A stretch of 64,000 bases of DNA from Selaginella tamariscina (Eukaryota; Streptophyta; Lycopodiopsida; Selaginellales; Selaginellaceae). The stretch is taken from contig PUQB01000203.1 in NCBI GenBank assembly GCA_003024785.1, positions 62,001-126,000 of the forward strand, read 5' to 3'. A program made the position numbers and the translations under genes. Below are positions 22,850 through 33,456 of the stretch, in pieces (the stretch's first letter is position 1; the number at the start of each line of letters is the position of its first letter). The notes under the pieces are model-generated. The model did not search any database. It worked only from the letters and a program-made list of their open reading frames with translations, and was not told the origin of the DNA.

Positions 22850-23677
22850 ACGAGGACGAAGACGATGATCAAGTATTGCAAAGGAGACTTTTACCGCGAG
22901 GAGACCAGCGGAGGATGCGGAACGCATCAACTTCTGTAGCACATACGGAGGGTGACGACACAGTACTACAGACCGCAATCCGACCACAGGACCAACTTCC
23001 ATGGAGTATGAGGATTCTGTGCCATTCAACAGTATGGGTCCTACCGTAGTTCCATCGCCAACATCGGTGCAACATCAAAGCACGGCAGGTACATCTACTC
23101 ATATCATACCTCCAGCACAGCATGTACGGGAGTCAGCAATACGGCAATCACGACAAGAACAGGATTCGGCAGAACGACACCTGGACAATCTGCCAAGAAC
23201 AACATTTACGATTATGAGGAGCAGCACCCGCAACAGCCCTATTCACCAATACAACAGATGGGTCCCCACGCTTCGGATCGACAGGAGCGCGACATGTCGA
23301 GGAGTTCGAAGCGCACTCGGGACCAGACAGCTTCACCCGGACTCCCACCACGGATACGACTGTCGAAGGTCAACTCTCTCACCTTCGCAGTGTCTTTGAT
23401 GGTATTACGCAGCAGATAGCACTTCAACGCGCAGAAGCTACTTTCAGTCAGCAGCTTCATGACCGTTGTAATACACTCGATAACCAGTTTTTGGAGCAGT
23501 CAAATATCATACGCCGGTTGTACGATCAGAACAAGGTACTTATAAACACAGTACACACATTAATTGATCAAGTCCGTAATATCATGAGAAGATCAGTGAG
23601 TTCAATCCGGCAGTCAACTCAACATCTGATCACGCGGACGAAGTAGCGAAGTTACGCGAGAGAACCTCAAGTGAAGA
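22850..23677 (+). pseudogene. Ser/Gln/Pro-rich coiled-coil protein, left arm, frameshifted
   Basis: Same gene as on the minus strand at 23,804-24,367, but here the upstream part is broken by indels (for example a missing AAC near 23,205). The 3' part is better preserved: after RRLYDQNK the frame continues VLINTVHTLIDQVRN, where the right arm has lost bases. Heptad-like TSDHADEVAKLREENLK lies right at the axis, so the gene is cut by the palindrome centre and its 3' end is absent from both arms. I do not recognise the family. Confidence 0.5.
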
Positions 23678-23803
23678 ACCGATGAAGCTCTTCAACTTGA
23701 GGTTCTCTTCGCGTAACTTCGCTACTTCGTCCGCGTGATCAGATGTTGGAGTTTGCCGGATTGAACTCACTGATCTTCTCATGGATATTACGGACTTGAT
23801 CAA

Positions 23804-24367
23804 TTAATGTGTGTACTGTGTAAGTACCTTGTTCTGATCGTACAACCGGCGTATGATATTTGACTGCTCCAAAAACTGGTTATCGAGCGTATTGCAACGG
23901 TCATGAAGCTGCTGACTGAAAGTAGCTTCTGCGCGTTGAAGTGCTATCTGCTGCGTAATACCATCAAAGACACTGCGAAGGTGAGAGAGTTGACCTTCGA
24001 CAGTCGTATCCTGTGGTGGGAGTCCGGGTGAAGCTGTCTGGTCCCGAGTGCGCTTCGAACTCCTCGACATGTCGCGCTCCTGTCGATCCGAAGCGTGGGG
24101 ACCCATCTGTTGTATTGGTGAATAGGGCTGTTGCGGGTGCTGCTCCTCATAATCGTAAATGTTGTTGTTCTTGGCAGATTGTCCAGGTGTCGGTTCTGCC
24201 GAATCCTGTTCTTGTCGTGATTGCCGTATTGCTGACTCCCGTACATGCTGTGCTGGAGGTATGATATGAGTAGATGTACCTGCCGTGCTTTGATGTTGCA
24301 CCGATGTTGGCGATGGAACTACGGTAGGACCCGTACTGTTGAATGGCACAGAATCCTCATACTCCAT
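23804..24367 (-). CDS. Ser/Gln/Pro-rich coiled-coil protein, right arm, partial
   Basis: A 187-codon frame from an ATG at 24,367 (MEYEDSVPFNSTGPTVVPSP). It has a low-complexity middle rich in Gln, Ser and Pro (EQHPQQPYSPIQQMGPH), a basic patch (RDMSRSSKRTRDQ) that could be a nuclear signal, and a helical C-terminal part (LRSVFDGITQQIALQRAEAT, then QLHDRCNTLDNQFLEQSN) that looks like a coiled coil. Acidic and basic coding-like sequence (DEDEDDDQVLQRRPLPRGD) lies upstream to about 24,520, so the first exon may be earlier. The frame ends at a stop near the axis caused by a 4-base loss relative to the left arm. Family not recognised; a transcription-related or transposon-borne protein are both possible. 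Confidence 0.45.
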   Translation of the reverse strand: MEYEDSVPFNSTGPTVVPSPTSVQHQSTAGTSTHIIPPAQHVRESAIRQSRQEQDSAEPTPGQSAKNNNIYDYEEQHPQQPYSPIQQMGPHASDRQERDMSRSSKRTRDQTASPGLPPQDTTVEGQLSHLRSVFDGITQQIALQRAEATFSQQLHDRCNTLDNQFLEQSNIIRRLYDQNKVLTQYTH

Positions 24368-24546
24368 GGAAGTTGGTCCTGTGGTCGAATTGCAGTACTG
24401 TGTCGTCACCCTCCGTATGTGCTACAGAAGTTGATGCGTTCCGCATCCTCCGCTGGTCTCCTCGCGGTAAAGGTCTCCTTTGCAATACTTGATCATCGTC
24501 TTCGTCCTCGTCCTTAAACTGGAGTACGATTTCAGTATAATTGCAG

Positions 24547-25633
24547 TATAACTTAAAAATATCAGGATCAACACCAACCAACCACTCACTCAAGTAAATG
24601 ACATAGCCACCAGCGTCTTCGATTCTTCGCCACCGATCAGGCTTATGGTCGGTCGCATGAAGAGGAACAGCTGCACCAGAAAGAAGAAAAAACAAATCGC
24701 TGCTCAGGTAAGAAGGTGCAATGCTACTACATCCAAACCTTCCCTAGACTTGCACAGGACAGCCCTCGAGTCTCCCAAGTTGGCGACCAGAAACCGATCC
24801 CCGACCAGAACAGCTGTTGACGCTGTTGATCCGTCGTCTCTTCCCTCACACGGCCCGTAGTTCGGCGTCGGTCTGTTTGTACGCTTCCTCTGCGGGTACA
24901 CGAGACCAAACAAAATCATAAAGCCCTGCGCCAGGTAAGACAAAGCAGAGACTCTCACCTATAGCCAGCTTGGTATCGGTGGCAAACTTCGGATGTGCTT
25001 CACGTACTCCGCAGCGTGAGAGCCTCCGTGCCCTACAAAACAGTAGAAAACCCAGATTAATAAACTATGTCAATACATGCAGAACATAGAAAGAAATGCC
25101 TTCAAATCATGCAGATAATATCCCCAGGTACGGAGACAAACAAAGAACATGTCGTGCTAGAAAACGCGACAGAAAAAGAAAATTAAAAATATCCACACGT
25201 TGAAGAGGTAATTAAAAAAATAAGTATGCGGAAAAACAGAACCAAAAGTCGTGCAAAAATGCATTCTCACGTTCAAAATTTCAAAAGAAAAAAAAAAAAG
25301 ATAATGCAATTTCAAACGGTCATGCAAAAAGGCCATTGAAAATCAAAGACGCTAAACAGACCCACGACCTTGCCATCAACTTTAGAAATCCTGGTATCGT
25401 AAAAGTCCTCCATCGAAATCCGCTTGCCGCACACACTCGAGTATCCATAGCTGAACCGCTCATCCTCACTGCAAAACCAATGAAAACAAGAATCAAGTAA
25501 TCCGAATCCAGGAGGATGAAAAAGAAACCTGAGCCCACTGCCGCTGACAGGCCAATGTGAGTCCCGTGGGGAGAATGCCGCACTCACCGACTGACCTACA
25601 TTTCCCGGCGACCTGGGCGCCCTGCTGCTCCAT
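24547..25633 (-). pseudogene. PP2C-type protein phosphatase, truncated, right arm
   Basis: Mirror image of the gene at 21,729-22,815, with the same exons and the same damage: the lost LF-NL segment after EYVK, the extra base ahead of GSTAST, the CGAC duplication ahead of DHKPD, and the break after LVGVDPD. Because the lesions are shared, they arose before the inverted duplication, or gene conversion has since made the arms alike. The two copies point toward each other across the axis, and neither can encode an active phosphatase. Confidence 0.85.
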
Positions 25634-25879
25634 CTTGGATCACAAACCCTGGGCCGATCTGCGGCGGCCCGAGGAGCGGCGGAGGTCGATGTATGAGGGA
25701 ATCGAATGCGGGAGCGAGCGCGGCGTACCTGAGATTGGATCGGGCAGCGGGGGCAGCTGATCTTCGGATGCTCATGTTCTTCTGCACGGTCGAGAAAGAA
25801 TGCGATGAACTGAGAAAACTCTGGCCGTTAGATGCAGTTTTGCGCAAACGGCAGGGATTTGAAACCGTGTTACTTTAAA

Positions 25880-28700
25880 GAATTATGTCAATATTTAATT
25901 TAATGTTTTTGTATATATCTTATGTCTGTACACATAAGGATATGTCTTTGTATTAATCTTAATTAATTTTGTTAAAATTAAGTATGTAAGGAATTTAATT
26001 AAAATATACTTTGTTTTAACATGAGATCTAGGTTAGGGTTCTTGAAGTTATGTTATAAAACAATGTAGCAAAAGCACAATATAATTAAGTGCAAAACGAC
26101 AATGACGATCGGTATGTAGTAGGAATAAAATAATTATTTTCTTATAAAATATTTTTTTAATGCAATTCTTAAGTGAAGAGAGATCAATTTTTAATTAAAG
26201 ATTAACCTTTCAAAATTTATTTCGATTAGTTCGGAGATGGAATTATGTTATTTGAATTTATATAAGCGGGAGAAATATATAGGTACACACAACAGTATTT
26301 TATTTACGGATTTAAGATGCCGAGTGTTATGTGACGTGGGAAAAACTTAATAAGATAATTTTCTTTTAAAAAAAAAACTTAAATCTTTATTAAAAATTAG
26401 AAAATTAAAATATATGATTCTTAGGGTTAATACATTTCTAAATTAGCATATATATTTTTTATTTAAATGCATTTGTGAATGGGTCTTTAGTGTATGTTAA
26501 TTAAATAACAATTAAAAAAAAGGAAAAAGTTAAGAAAAAAATGTAGATAAGAAACTCTTTGGAATTAAAATAAATACAAATTTTCTTTTTATTTCTTATA
26601 CATGTGGGGGGGCTGTTTTGCAAGTGTCTCGTATATAATATATGTATTTTGTATATTAATTTTTTTTTAAAAATTTCTATGGAGTTTTCTACTCTCTATT
26701 ACATTAAAATACGTATGAAAAATCCTAAACTAAACAAACAAAAAACCACACTTACCTAAACGCATATATTTAATAAAGATATTATTTAAACAATGTTAAT
26801 TTATATAATTTCTTTATTATTGTATTCTCTTATTAGAGATGTATTTTAATCACTTTTATTTGTTTTTACAAATCTATAACCATATATAATACATGAAATA
26901 AATGAGTGTTTTTTTTTTTTTGTAAATTAATAATAACATATGTTACTTGGAGACTAGCTATTTAAATATATTTTGACTTATTTATTAAACATATCGAATT
27001 AACTAAGGAAAAAAATATAAAATATAAAAACAAGTGAATTTAAAAAGCATTTGGTATGCATTATATAATATCATTTATAAAATAATTTTTATATTATACA
27101 TTCATAATTTATTTTTTATATCTTGTAAAATTCTTTAATCTAATTATATCAAAATTCATTTAAAAGATTTTATAAAAAGTAAACTTCTAAAAAAGACCAA
27201 CTACTTCATAAATTATATTCTTAATAATATAATTTTAAAAAGGTTTCAAATCATATTTTTTTATAAAAAACATTTTGCAAATACTTTCTTATGAATGATA
27301 TACAATATGAAGATACATTGTATTTATAAATATAATATTGTGTTTGGTTGACTTTTGATTTACTTTTGATTTAATATAAATAAACAGAAAGATTTTATTT
27401 CTTATTATGTCGTTGAATTAAATAATTGATTAAAATATAATAAAAGAAAGTACAAATAATAATTTTTTTTAGTTTTCTTTTTTATAACCTTGCATTATCT
27501 TAATTAAGATTAATCTCTTTTATGAATTTATTAAAATTAAGTATGTAACTATTTCAACTCTAATTAAGATATGCTTTATTTTAATATGAGGTGTAACAAC
27601 GTTGTATAAAAGATTAATTCATTTAATTTGTATTTTTTATAAGTTACAAATTGATCACCTCCATCTAGTTTAAGAAAAACATTATTTATATTAAAAAAAT
27701 AAATATTTTAATATTAAATATGTTAATTATGAAAATGTTAACAACATATGTTGAAATTTTTTGAAGTTTAATATAAACTTTGTATTCATTATTTAAAAAA
27801 TTAAATCGTCCAATAAATAAATTAAAATAAATTTTAAATTATTGGTTTCCAATTAAAACATTTTACTTGTGAAAGAAATATTTAACAAAAACTTATTTCT
27901 TTTAAGAAAATTTTATATATACCCCTAAAATTTATCATATTTACATAAAAAATTTAAATTTATATGTATACCCTTATGAAAGTTCTAATCATATACATTT
28001 TGAAAAACTTTAATGCTTGTCTTTTAAATTTTAAATAATAAATACTTAATAAAAATGATATATTTAATTTATAACATATTTAAAATAGAAAAAATAAAGT
28101 TTATTAATTGTTAAATGTTAAAATATCATAATAGCAAATACTAAGAAATAACATATTTTAAAAAATAGTTATATTATATTACAATAATAATTGATTGCAT
28201 TTTAAAACTAAATATAATAAATATAAATTATAATTTTTTAATTTTTAAAAATATATATATATCTTATTCTAATTTGCAAAAATTTATTATATTTATCCCT
28301 TAAAATTTCAAATTTACATATATATTCATGAAACTTCAATTTAAAACTTTATACACTTTAAAATTAAATTAAAATATTTTCTTCTTTTAAGTTAAGAAAT
28401 TTTTTTATAATTAACTCATATTTTATTATCTTTAGTTTCAAAATGCAATCAATTAAACATATATATTGCAATATAATGTTATTGTTTAAAAATATATGTC
28501 ATTTATTAATATTTATTATTATGATATTTTTAACATTTAACAATTATAACTTTAATTTTATTTTTTTAAATATGTTATAAATTAAATACATATTTTATTA
28601 AAGTATTATTATTTAAAAATTAAAATACAATGACATATGTAAATATAATAAACTTAACTCCTCCACATTTTAAATTTTGATTACATTGTCAAATTTGGAG
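25880..28700. other. AT-rich outer part of the right palindrome arm
   Basis: Mirror of 18,640-21,480. No gene. It contains the inverted copy of the AT-rich fold-back repeat (about 27,900-28,640). Confidence 0.6.
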
Positions 28701-28842
28701 TCTCTCCCATGTTTTAAATTTTGGTTACATTGTCGTTGTGTTGCTGTCATTACATCTTGGGCCAGAATGATGCAGAGAATCCGACCAACAATAGGAATGC
28801 AGCCGGAGTTCAGAATGCGGAAGAAACTTCAAATCTGGCGGC

Positions 28843-28905
28843 TATGTCATTTACTTGAGTGAGTGGTTGGTTGGTGTTGATCCTGATATTTTTAAGTTAT
28901 ACTGT
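28843..28905 (+). pseudogene. PP2C scrap fused to the palindrome edge
   Basis: Directly after the last palindromic base, 60 bases match 22,756-22,815: GYVIYLSEWLVGVDPDIF and the following TTTAAGTTATACTG. This is a third copy of the point where the PP2C gene was broken, joined here to the F-box/kelch-like fragment that forms the outer tip of the arm. Confidence 0.8.
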
Positions 28906-29640
28906 AATTAACAAGATTATTGAAATATTCTTTTCATATACGAAAGGTTATTTTAAAATAAATTAAAGCATAAACTACGTTAAAAATATATATATATTTT
29001 ATTTTCTGATTCATCTTTTTCAAAATTTCAGAATATTCTTGTAATCAACGGCTCAGAAATAGAAATCTTGATGTTTTATTTTGTGGAGCATATATTAGCA
29101 TATACCATCATATACCAGGTTCAGTTTATAATTACAAACTATTAACCATAGCTAATTTAACTTTTAATGCATTTTAAAACAATTTCTAACTGTCAACAAT
29201 AGAATATGCTCAATTATGCACTCACAAGAAGATATTCTTAAAATCATAGACATAAACCTACTTAAGCACGACCAAATAAGCACCTACGCTGTGGTTTTTC
29301 TCTACAAATATATGTATAATCTTTGTTAGTTTTTGAGTTTTCTTGTATCATTTAAAAGTGTCTGCTGAGATAATATTCGAATATTCTTAATAACAGCTTA
29401 GTTAGTGTTTAATTACTGTAGTTAATAATTTAGCATTTTATTAATTTAAACAAACCATTCATTATAAATAACCAATTTTTAAAGCGATTAAAATAACCAT
29501 GAAGTAAAAATTTATCATTAGATATATTTACAGACTAAAACATAATATACAATATAAGTAAAAGATTTATTTGTCACAAATTTATCTACTAATTCAACAT
29601 ATTTAAGGACTTCATAATCTTTTCACAAAAGATTGACTGG
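28906..29640. other. AT-rich intergenic DNA, no gene seen
   Basis: Unique AT-rich sequence with no coding signal on either strand. It follows the chimeric junction at 28,843 and leads into an unrecognised gene. Confidence 0.5.
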
Positions 29641-30828
29641 TTTAAGTTTAATTTAATTTGCCATGAAGTTGAAATTGAGCGGAAGCGCCTGATCAGGGCC
29701 ACCCGGCTTGTGCTGGAGACAGTGAAGTACGAAGAGATCCTACTGGATCTCAACTTCAGAGGCAAAGATGTGCTCTCGAGCTGTCGAGGTGGATTCATCA
29801 GCCTCATCTCCCCTTTTCTTCTGCAATGCGACGGCAAAAGGTTTAATGATCCAAGCTGTTGGCGGCCACAAGCCCTACGTCCGAGCGGCAGGGCGTGCGT
29901 GTAAAGCAGAAAATGGTGAGACGGAGAAAATGAATGGGCCCGTTTTTGCAGACGGCGTTGAAAGAGAGCATCATGAAGAACTTCCTGTTCGGAGATCAGG
30001 TGTACCGGTTCGAGGAAGGTAATTCATCTTCTATATTTGGTGAGCCGGAATTATTTGTGTACAACCGCCAGCAATACAAACTGTTGGAGTTCTTCACAGA
30101 TCCTCGTCAACGGGTGTTCCTGTTCAGGACAGACGCGCTGGCTATACTTCTCAAGGATCACACGGTGCCACAGACGTGTTGTACGCTCGTCTCAAGGTGA
30201 GAATTCTGATGTTTGATTTGATTAATTTCAAACAATCAATCTCACCATTGTACACAGCGTGGCTTACTGACTCCTGAAGAGTTCATTGGAGAGGCCATAG
30301 TGGGACTCGGCCTGGACGCTTTCGTCAACATCTTAACCGTAGTTTCCCACGCTTCTGCTCAGTCTCTTGCTTTTGTGCACAGGCACTTGCGGAAGACTGG
30401 AGTCACCGGACCGTAAACCATCATTCGATTCTTATACGTTTGAGCTGTGCATTGATTGACTAATGTCGACAGGAACCAGTGTTCAAAGTCCCACAGATCC
30501 CGCGAACTCCAACCCAGCCCAGTCCTGGTAAGCCTGATGAATTCTTCATATGAAACTGTACTAATAGTGTTTTTTTCTTCTCAGATCATCCAGCACCTGT
30601 CTCAGCCAAAGCCTGAGAATTCCCTTCTGCAGGAACCTGGGACATCTGACAAGGCTGAGCGGTAAAAATTGCTGCTGGTTTTAAAGAAACTTGACGAGTG
30701 ATGGAAGAACAAAAGGAACAGCAAGTCGAAGTGGAGGAGGAGTTTGACGATGAAGAAGGCTGGTGTCTCCTGCTTGTAGAGATTGCTCTGCTCATACGTT
30801 TGATTATCCGTGGAACCAACCAATGACA
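29641..30828 (+). CDS. Unrecognised spliced gene with acidic, hydrophobic-tailed C-terminus
   Basis: Exon-like segments: EVEIERKRLIRATRLVLETV with LLDLNFRGKDVLSSCRGGFI (about 29,664-29,860); MKNFLFGDQVYRFEEGN with YNRQQYKLLEFFTDPRQRVF (about 29,950-30,150); then, in another frame, GATDVLYARLK joined over a short intron (30,198-30,257) to RGLLTPEEFIGEAIVGLG and LDAFVNILTVVSHASAQSL; and a last piece with EEQKEQQVEVEEEFDDEEGW followed by a hydrophobic stretch (CLLLVEIALLIRLIIRG) and a stop at 30,828. The acidic linker before a C-terminal hydrophobic segment could indicate a tail-anchored protein. Frames do not join cleanly, so it may be damaged. I do not recognise the family. Confidence 0.4.
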
Positions 30829-31134
30829 TCTAAGAAGTCGATGTTGCTTCTTTGCAATGTAAAGGTTGGTAAATGTTTAAGCTGTTGCAAATGACGTCGA
30901 CTACAGCCGGCTCCCTGACGAGTGAGGGTACCATCGAATTCACTTGCATTTCCTTCTGAACTTCTCGATTTTTTTTGTAAATGTTACAAACTAGCTTGAA
31001 GTTTAACAACGTAATCGAATAATATCAGTAATAAATTAAAACATGTTCAAGCCATGTCAGCTGAGCCGACGAGTACAAATGTCCCCCTTGAGAAGACCAT
31101 GAACTGAAAGAAAAAAGCCAGCTCGGCCCCAACC

Positions 31135-31600
31135 TCACCCCGACTCCGCTGCTACTGCCGCCGTAGCATGTACAAATCCCCTCATCCTCTTGTGCTGCTG
31201 CTCCTGCATCAACTCAGCCCCCCCTCTCTTGTTCACATCATGTACAAACGGGCATTTGAATCCATTCCGGCACCCTTTCGCCGTATTGAGATACGCACAT
31301 ACTCTCCTCCCCTTATGCCCACCACTCCCCGCCTCGCTTAACATTCCGAATCCGGGTGGAAATGCATTTATTTATTCCCTTTCCTCTACTGCTACTGATA
31401 ACTTTGCCTTCCTGGACCGCTGCTGTTGACCAAACTTCCCTCCACCGTGTTGCATTATCAGCTCCTTGAAATACTTATCATCACGTCCCTGCTGCTGCTG
31501 CTACTGAATGTACTGCTGTTGAAACCCCGGTGGAACCATCATCTGGTCCTGAAACTGCTGTGTGAGGCTCCAACAGGTACTGGAGCATAAGCCTGGCTCG
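31135..31600 (-). pseudogene. CCCH zinc-finger protein, 3' part with stops
   Basis: The minus strand ends with a clear C-x8-C-x5-C-x3-H finger (VCAYLNTAKGCRNGFKCPFV then H), an RNA-binding type, followed by a short basic tail and a stop at 31,135. Upstream is Gln-rich sequence (MVPPGFQQQYIQ and a poly-Gln run near 31,487-31,505) and FKELIMQHGGGKFGQQQRS. Stop codons near 31,362 and 31,505 interrupt the frame unless unseen introns remove them. AFPPGFGMLSEAGSGGHKG just before the finger is continuous. Plant CCCH proteins of this kind act in mRNA control; the exact family is not assigned. Confidence 0.55.
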
Positions 31601-31662
31601 CAAGCAGCACGATCAGCAGCTGTGGGACGCACTCAACACAATGCGCGACAAGATGGTAAGAT
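31577..31662 (+). pseudogene. Short exon-like fragment
   Basis: The frame YWSISLARKQHDQQLWDAL then NTMRDKM runs into GTAAGATC, a good donor. It is charged and helix-like, perhaps from a coiled-coil protein. No adjoining exon was found, so it is noted only as a possible stray exon. Confidence 0.2.
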
Positions 31663-31669
31663 CACAGGA

Positions 31670-32480
31670 AAAACGACTTGCATGTTCAATTGAATAATAT
31701 ATGAATGGCTAGGGTTCTTCGAGCTTGCAGCGGACGCTGCAGCTGTCGACGTTAGATGTGAGGCGCCGATCGGTAGCGGACCCCACCGCTGCACAGCCAG
31801 ATGGGTGCAGCCGTCGACACCCCCAATCTCCCCACGCGCCGGCTTAGTTTTTCTCGGAGCAAGCATCGGATGGTGCGGCCGCGTGCGTTGCTGAGCAGCG
31901 GAACCCAATCTTCCCACTGCCTGCTGCTGGTGCAGATCAGACTAATGAACCCTTCAACAACAATTTCTGAGTTGATCATGCATGTGTTTGATTTATGCAT
32001 ATGAAATATGCTTAAATACTTTTACTATTCAAATACTATTAAGTTGTTTGATTAACTATTCAATTCTCATTCAATTACTATTCACTTTCTATTCAGTTTA
32101 AGATCTCACCGTTAAGCTAGAACTCAATGTGTAGCCGTATGTGACTCGCAGACCCTTTCAAATAAGTTCCTTTCCTCTGCTGTCTCTTTCAAGTAAGTTC
32201 CTTGCCTTCACCGTCTCTTTCAAGTAGGCTCAAATTAACTTGTTATGTTTTCATATCAATGGAAATTTGCGACATGAGCTGGGAGGAGAGGTGTAACACA
32301 CTTTTATCTCCCTGACACTGATCAAAAACTGCTAGAGAAACTTGAAAAGTCCATATCTCAAGTTCTTTGTGTGATGAAATCACCTTGATACAACATACGC
32401 CAGAATTGAGAATATTCCACAGAATATTCCATAGAATATTCCAGAGGAAAAACGCTTTCTTAATTGTCAAGATTAGGGTT
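31670..32480. other. Intergenic DNA, no gene supported
   Basis: GC-richer to 31,940, with a minus-strand frame (RTRPHHPMLAPRKTKP) that I cannot support as a gene, then ordinary AT-rich sequence. Near 32,155-32,230 there are three copies of a CTCTTTCAAGTAAGTTCCTT-like unit, and near 32,405-32,445 three GAATATTCCA units. Confidence 0.4.
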
Positions 32481-32489
32481 ATAAGGATA

Positions 32490-33185
32490 GGGTAAAATGG
32501 CGACCGCGGTGTGGAAAGCGGAACTGCTGAAAATCAGCCTGGCCCAGCTCAACAGTCTGAGGAAGTAGGTAAGATGTTGCCAAGTGATGGATGATTCTCT
32601 TTGTCAGGAGAGTATATGCTTCTTGACAAACGCAATGAGCTGTAAATCTGAATTCTCAATTTGTCGGCACAATCTCCACGCTCGGGAGAGCGATCAGAAT
32701 AAAAAGGATCTCAGAAAATCTGGTGAACGAGGAGCGGGAGTTGACAGTGTCTGGGAAAGGCCCGACATCTATAAACTCTTGCTCTTCACTCACTAAATTT
32801 TTTAAGATCCTCTTCATTTTAATTGCTTTTTCAGACATGGAGATTACGCTGTCGAATTAAGAATTTAAATTCACAACCTAACTGCATTTGTCAAAAAGCA
32901 CATACTCTCCTGACGAAAAAAAATTAAGGACAAAACATCCATCACTTAGCAACATCTTATCTATTTATTCAGACTGTTAAACCAAGTCAAGCTGATTTCC
33001 AACAGCTCTGCTTTTCACACCTTCACAATCGCCATTTTACCCTATACTTAAATGACAGTGGCCTTTGTATAACAACAAGGTAGATATCGCATGCTTACTC
33101 AGACTGTTGAGCTGGCCAGACTGATTTTTAACAGCTCTGCCTTCCACACCTTCACGGTCGCCATTTTACCATATACTTAGATGAC
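32490..33185. repeat. Local inverted repeat around an unrecognised gene start
   Basis: The left part (32,490-32,770) has AAATGGCGACCGCGGTGTGG, coding MATAVWKAELLKISLAQLNS, then GTAAGATGTTGCCAAGTGAT. The reverse complement of 32,790-33,055 repeats this in the same order, at moderate identity, including a better frame MSEKAIKMKRILKNLVSEEQ on the minus strand. A second inverted copy of the first about 80 bp lies at 33,095-33,185. The axis is near 32,775. It looks like one gene start present once forward and twice inverted; the family is unknown. Confidence 0.6.
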
Positions 33186-33456
33186 AGCGGGCTTTGTATA
33201 GCAAAAAGGTTAGACTTAATTACCCTAGTTAATAATTCATATGTGTGTTAAATAATATATTAAATATATATATCGTTTAGAGCTAGTGTCTACACACACA
33301 GACATCTGTATGTATACACATACTTATTCTTACCATATGATCTTGAGTTGCAAGTGATTCACAAATGAGGCATCAATTGCTTATGACCTACTAAAATGCT
33401 ATCTAAATTCACGCACTTTGGGCCTGTGTTGACATCTAATCTCCTGTCCAAATGTA

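Larger units (their letters stand above)
18515..28842. repeat. Giant inverted repeat (palindrome), about 5.16-kb arms
   Basis: The left arm 18,515-23,677 is the reverse complement of the right arm 23,689-28,842, separated by 11 bases (23,678-23,688). Matching pairs checked by eye include 18,512-18,626 with 28,723-28,840, the seven- to eight-base C run near 20,752 with the G run near 26,607, and the PP2C exons. The sum of paired coordinates stays between about 47,350 and 47,366 along the arms, so only small indels separate them. Arms differ by scattered 1- to 10-base indels, for example near 21,385/25,968 and 23,205/24,157. Each arm carries a broken PP2C gene, part of a coiled-coil gene and AT-rich repeats. 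Confidence 0.93.

Noticed and set aside
31633..32004. Frames of 67-94 codons on both strands in GC-richer DNA
   Set aside because: No motif, no consistent splice sites, and opposite strands are equally open.
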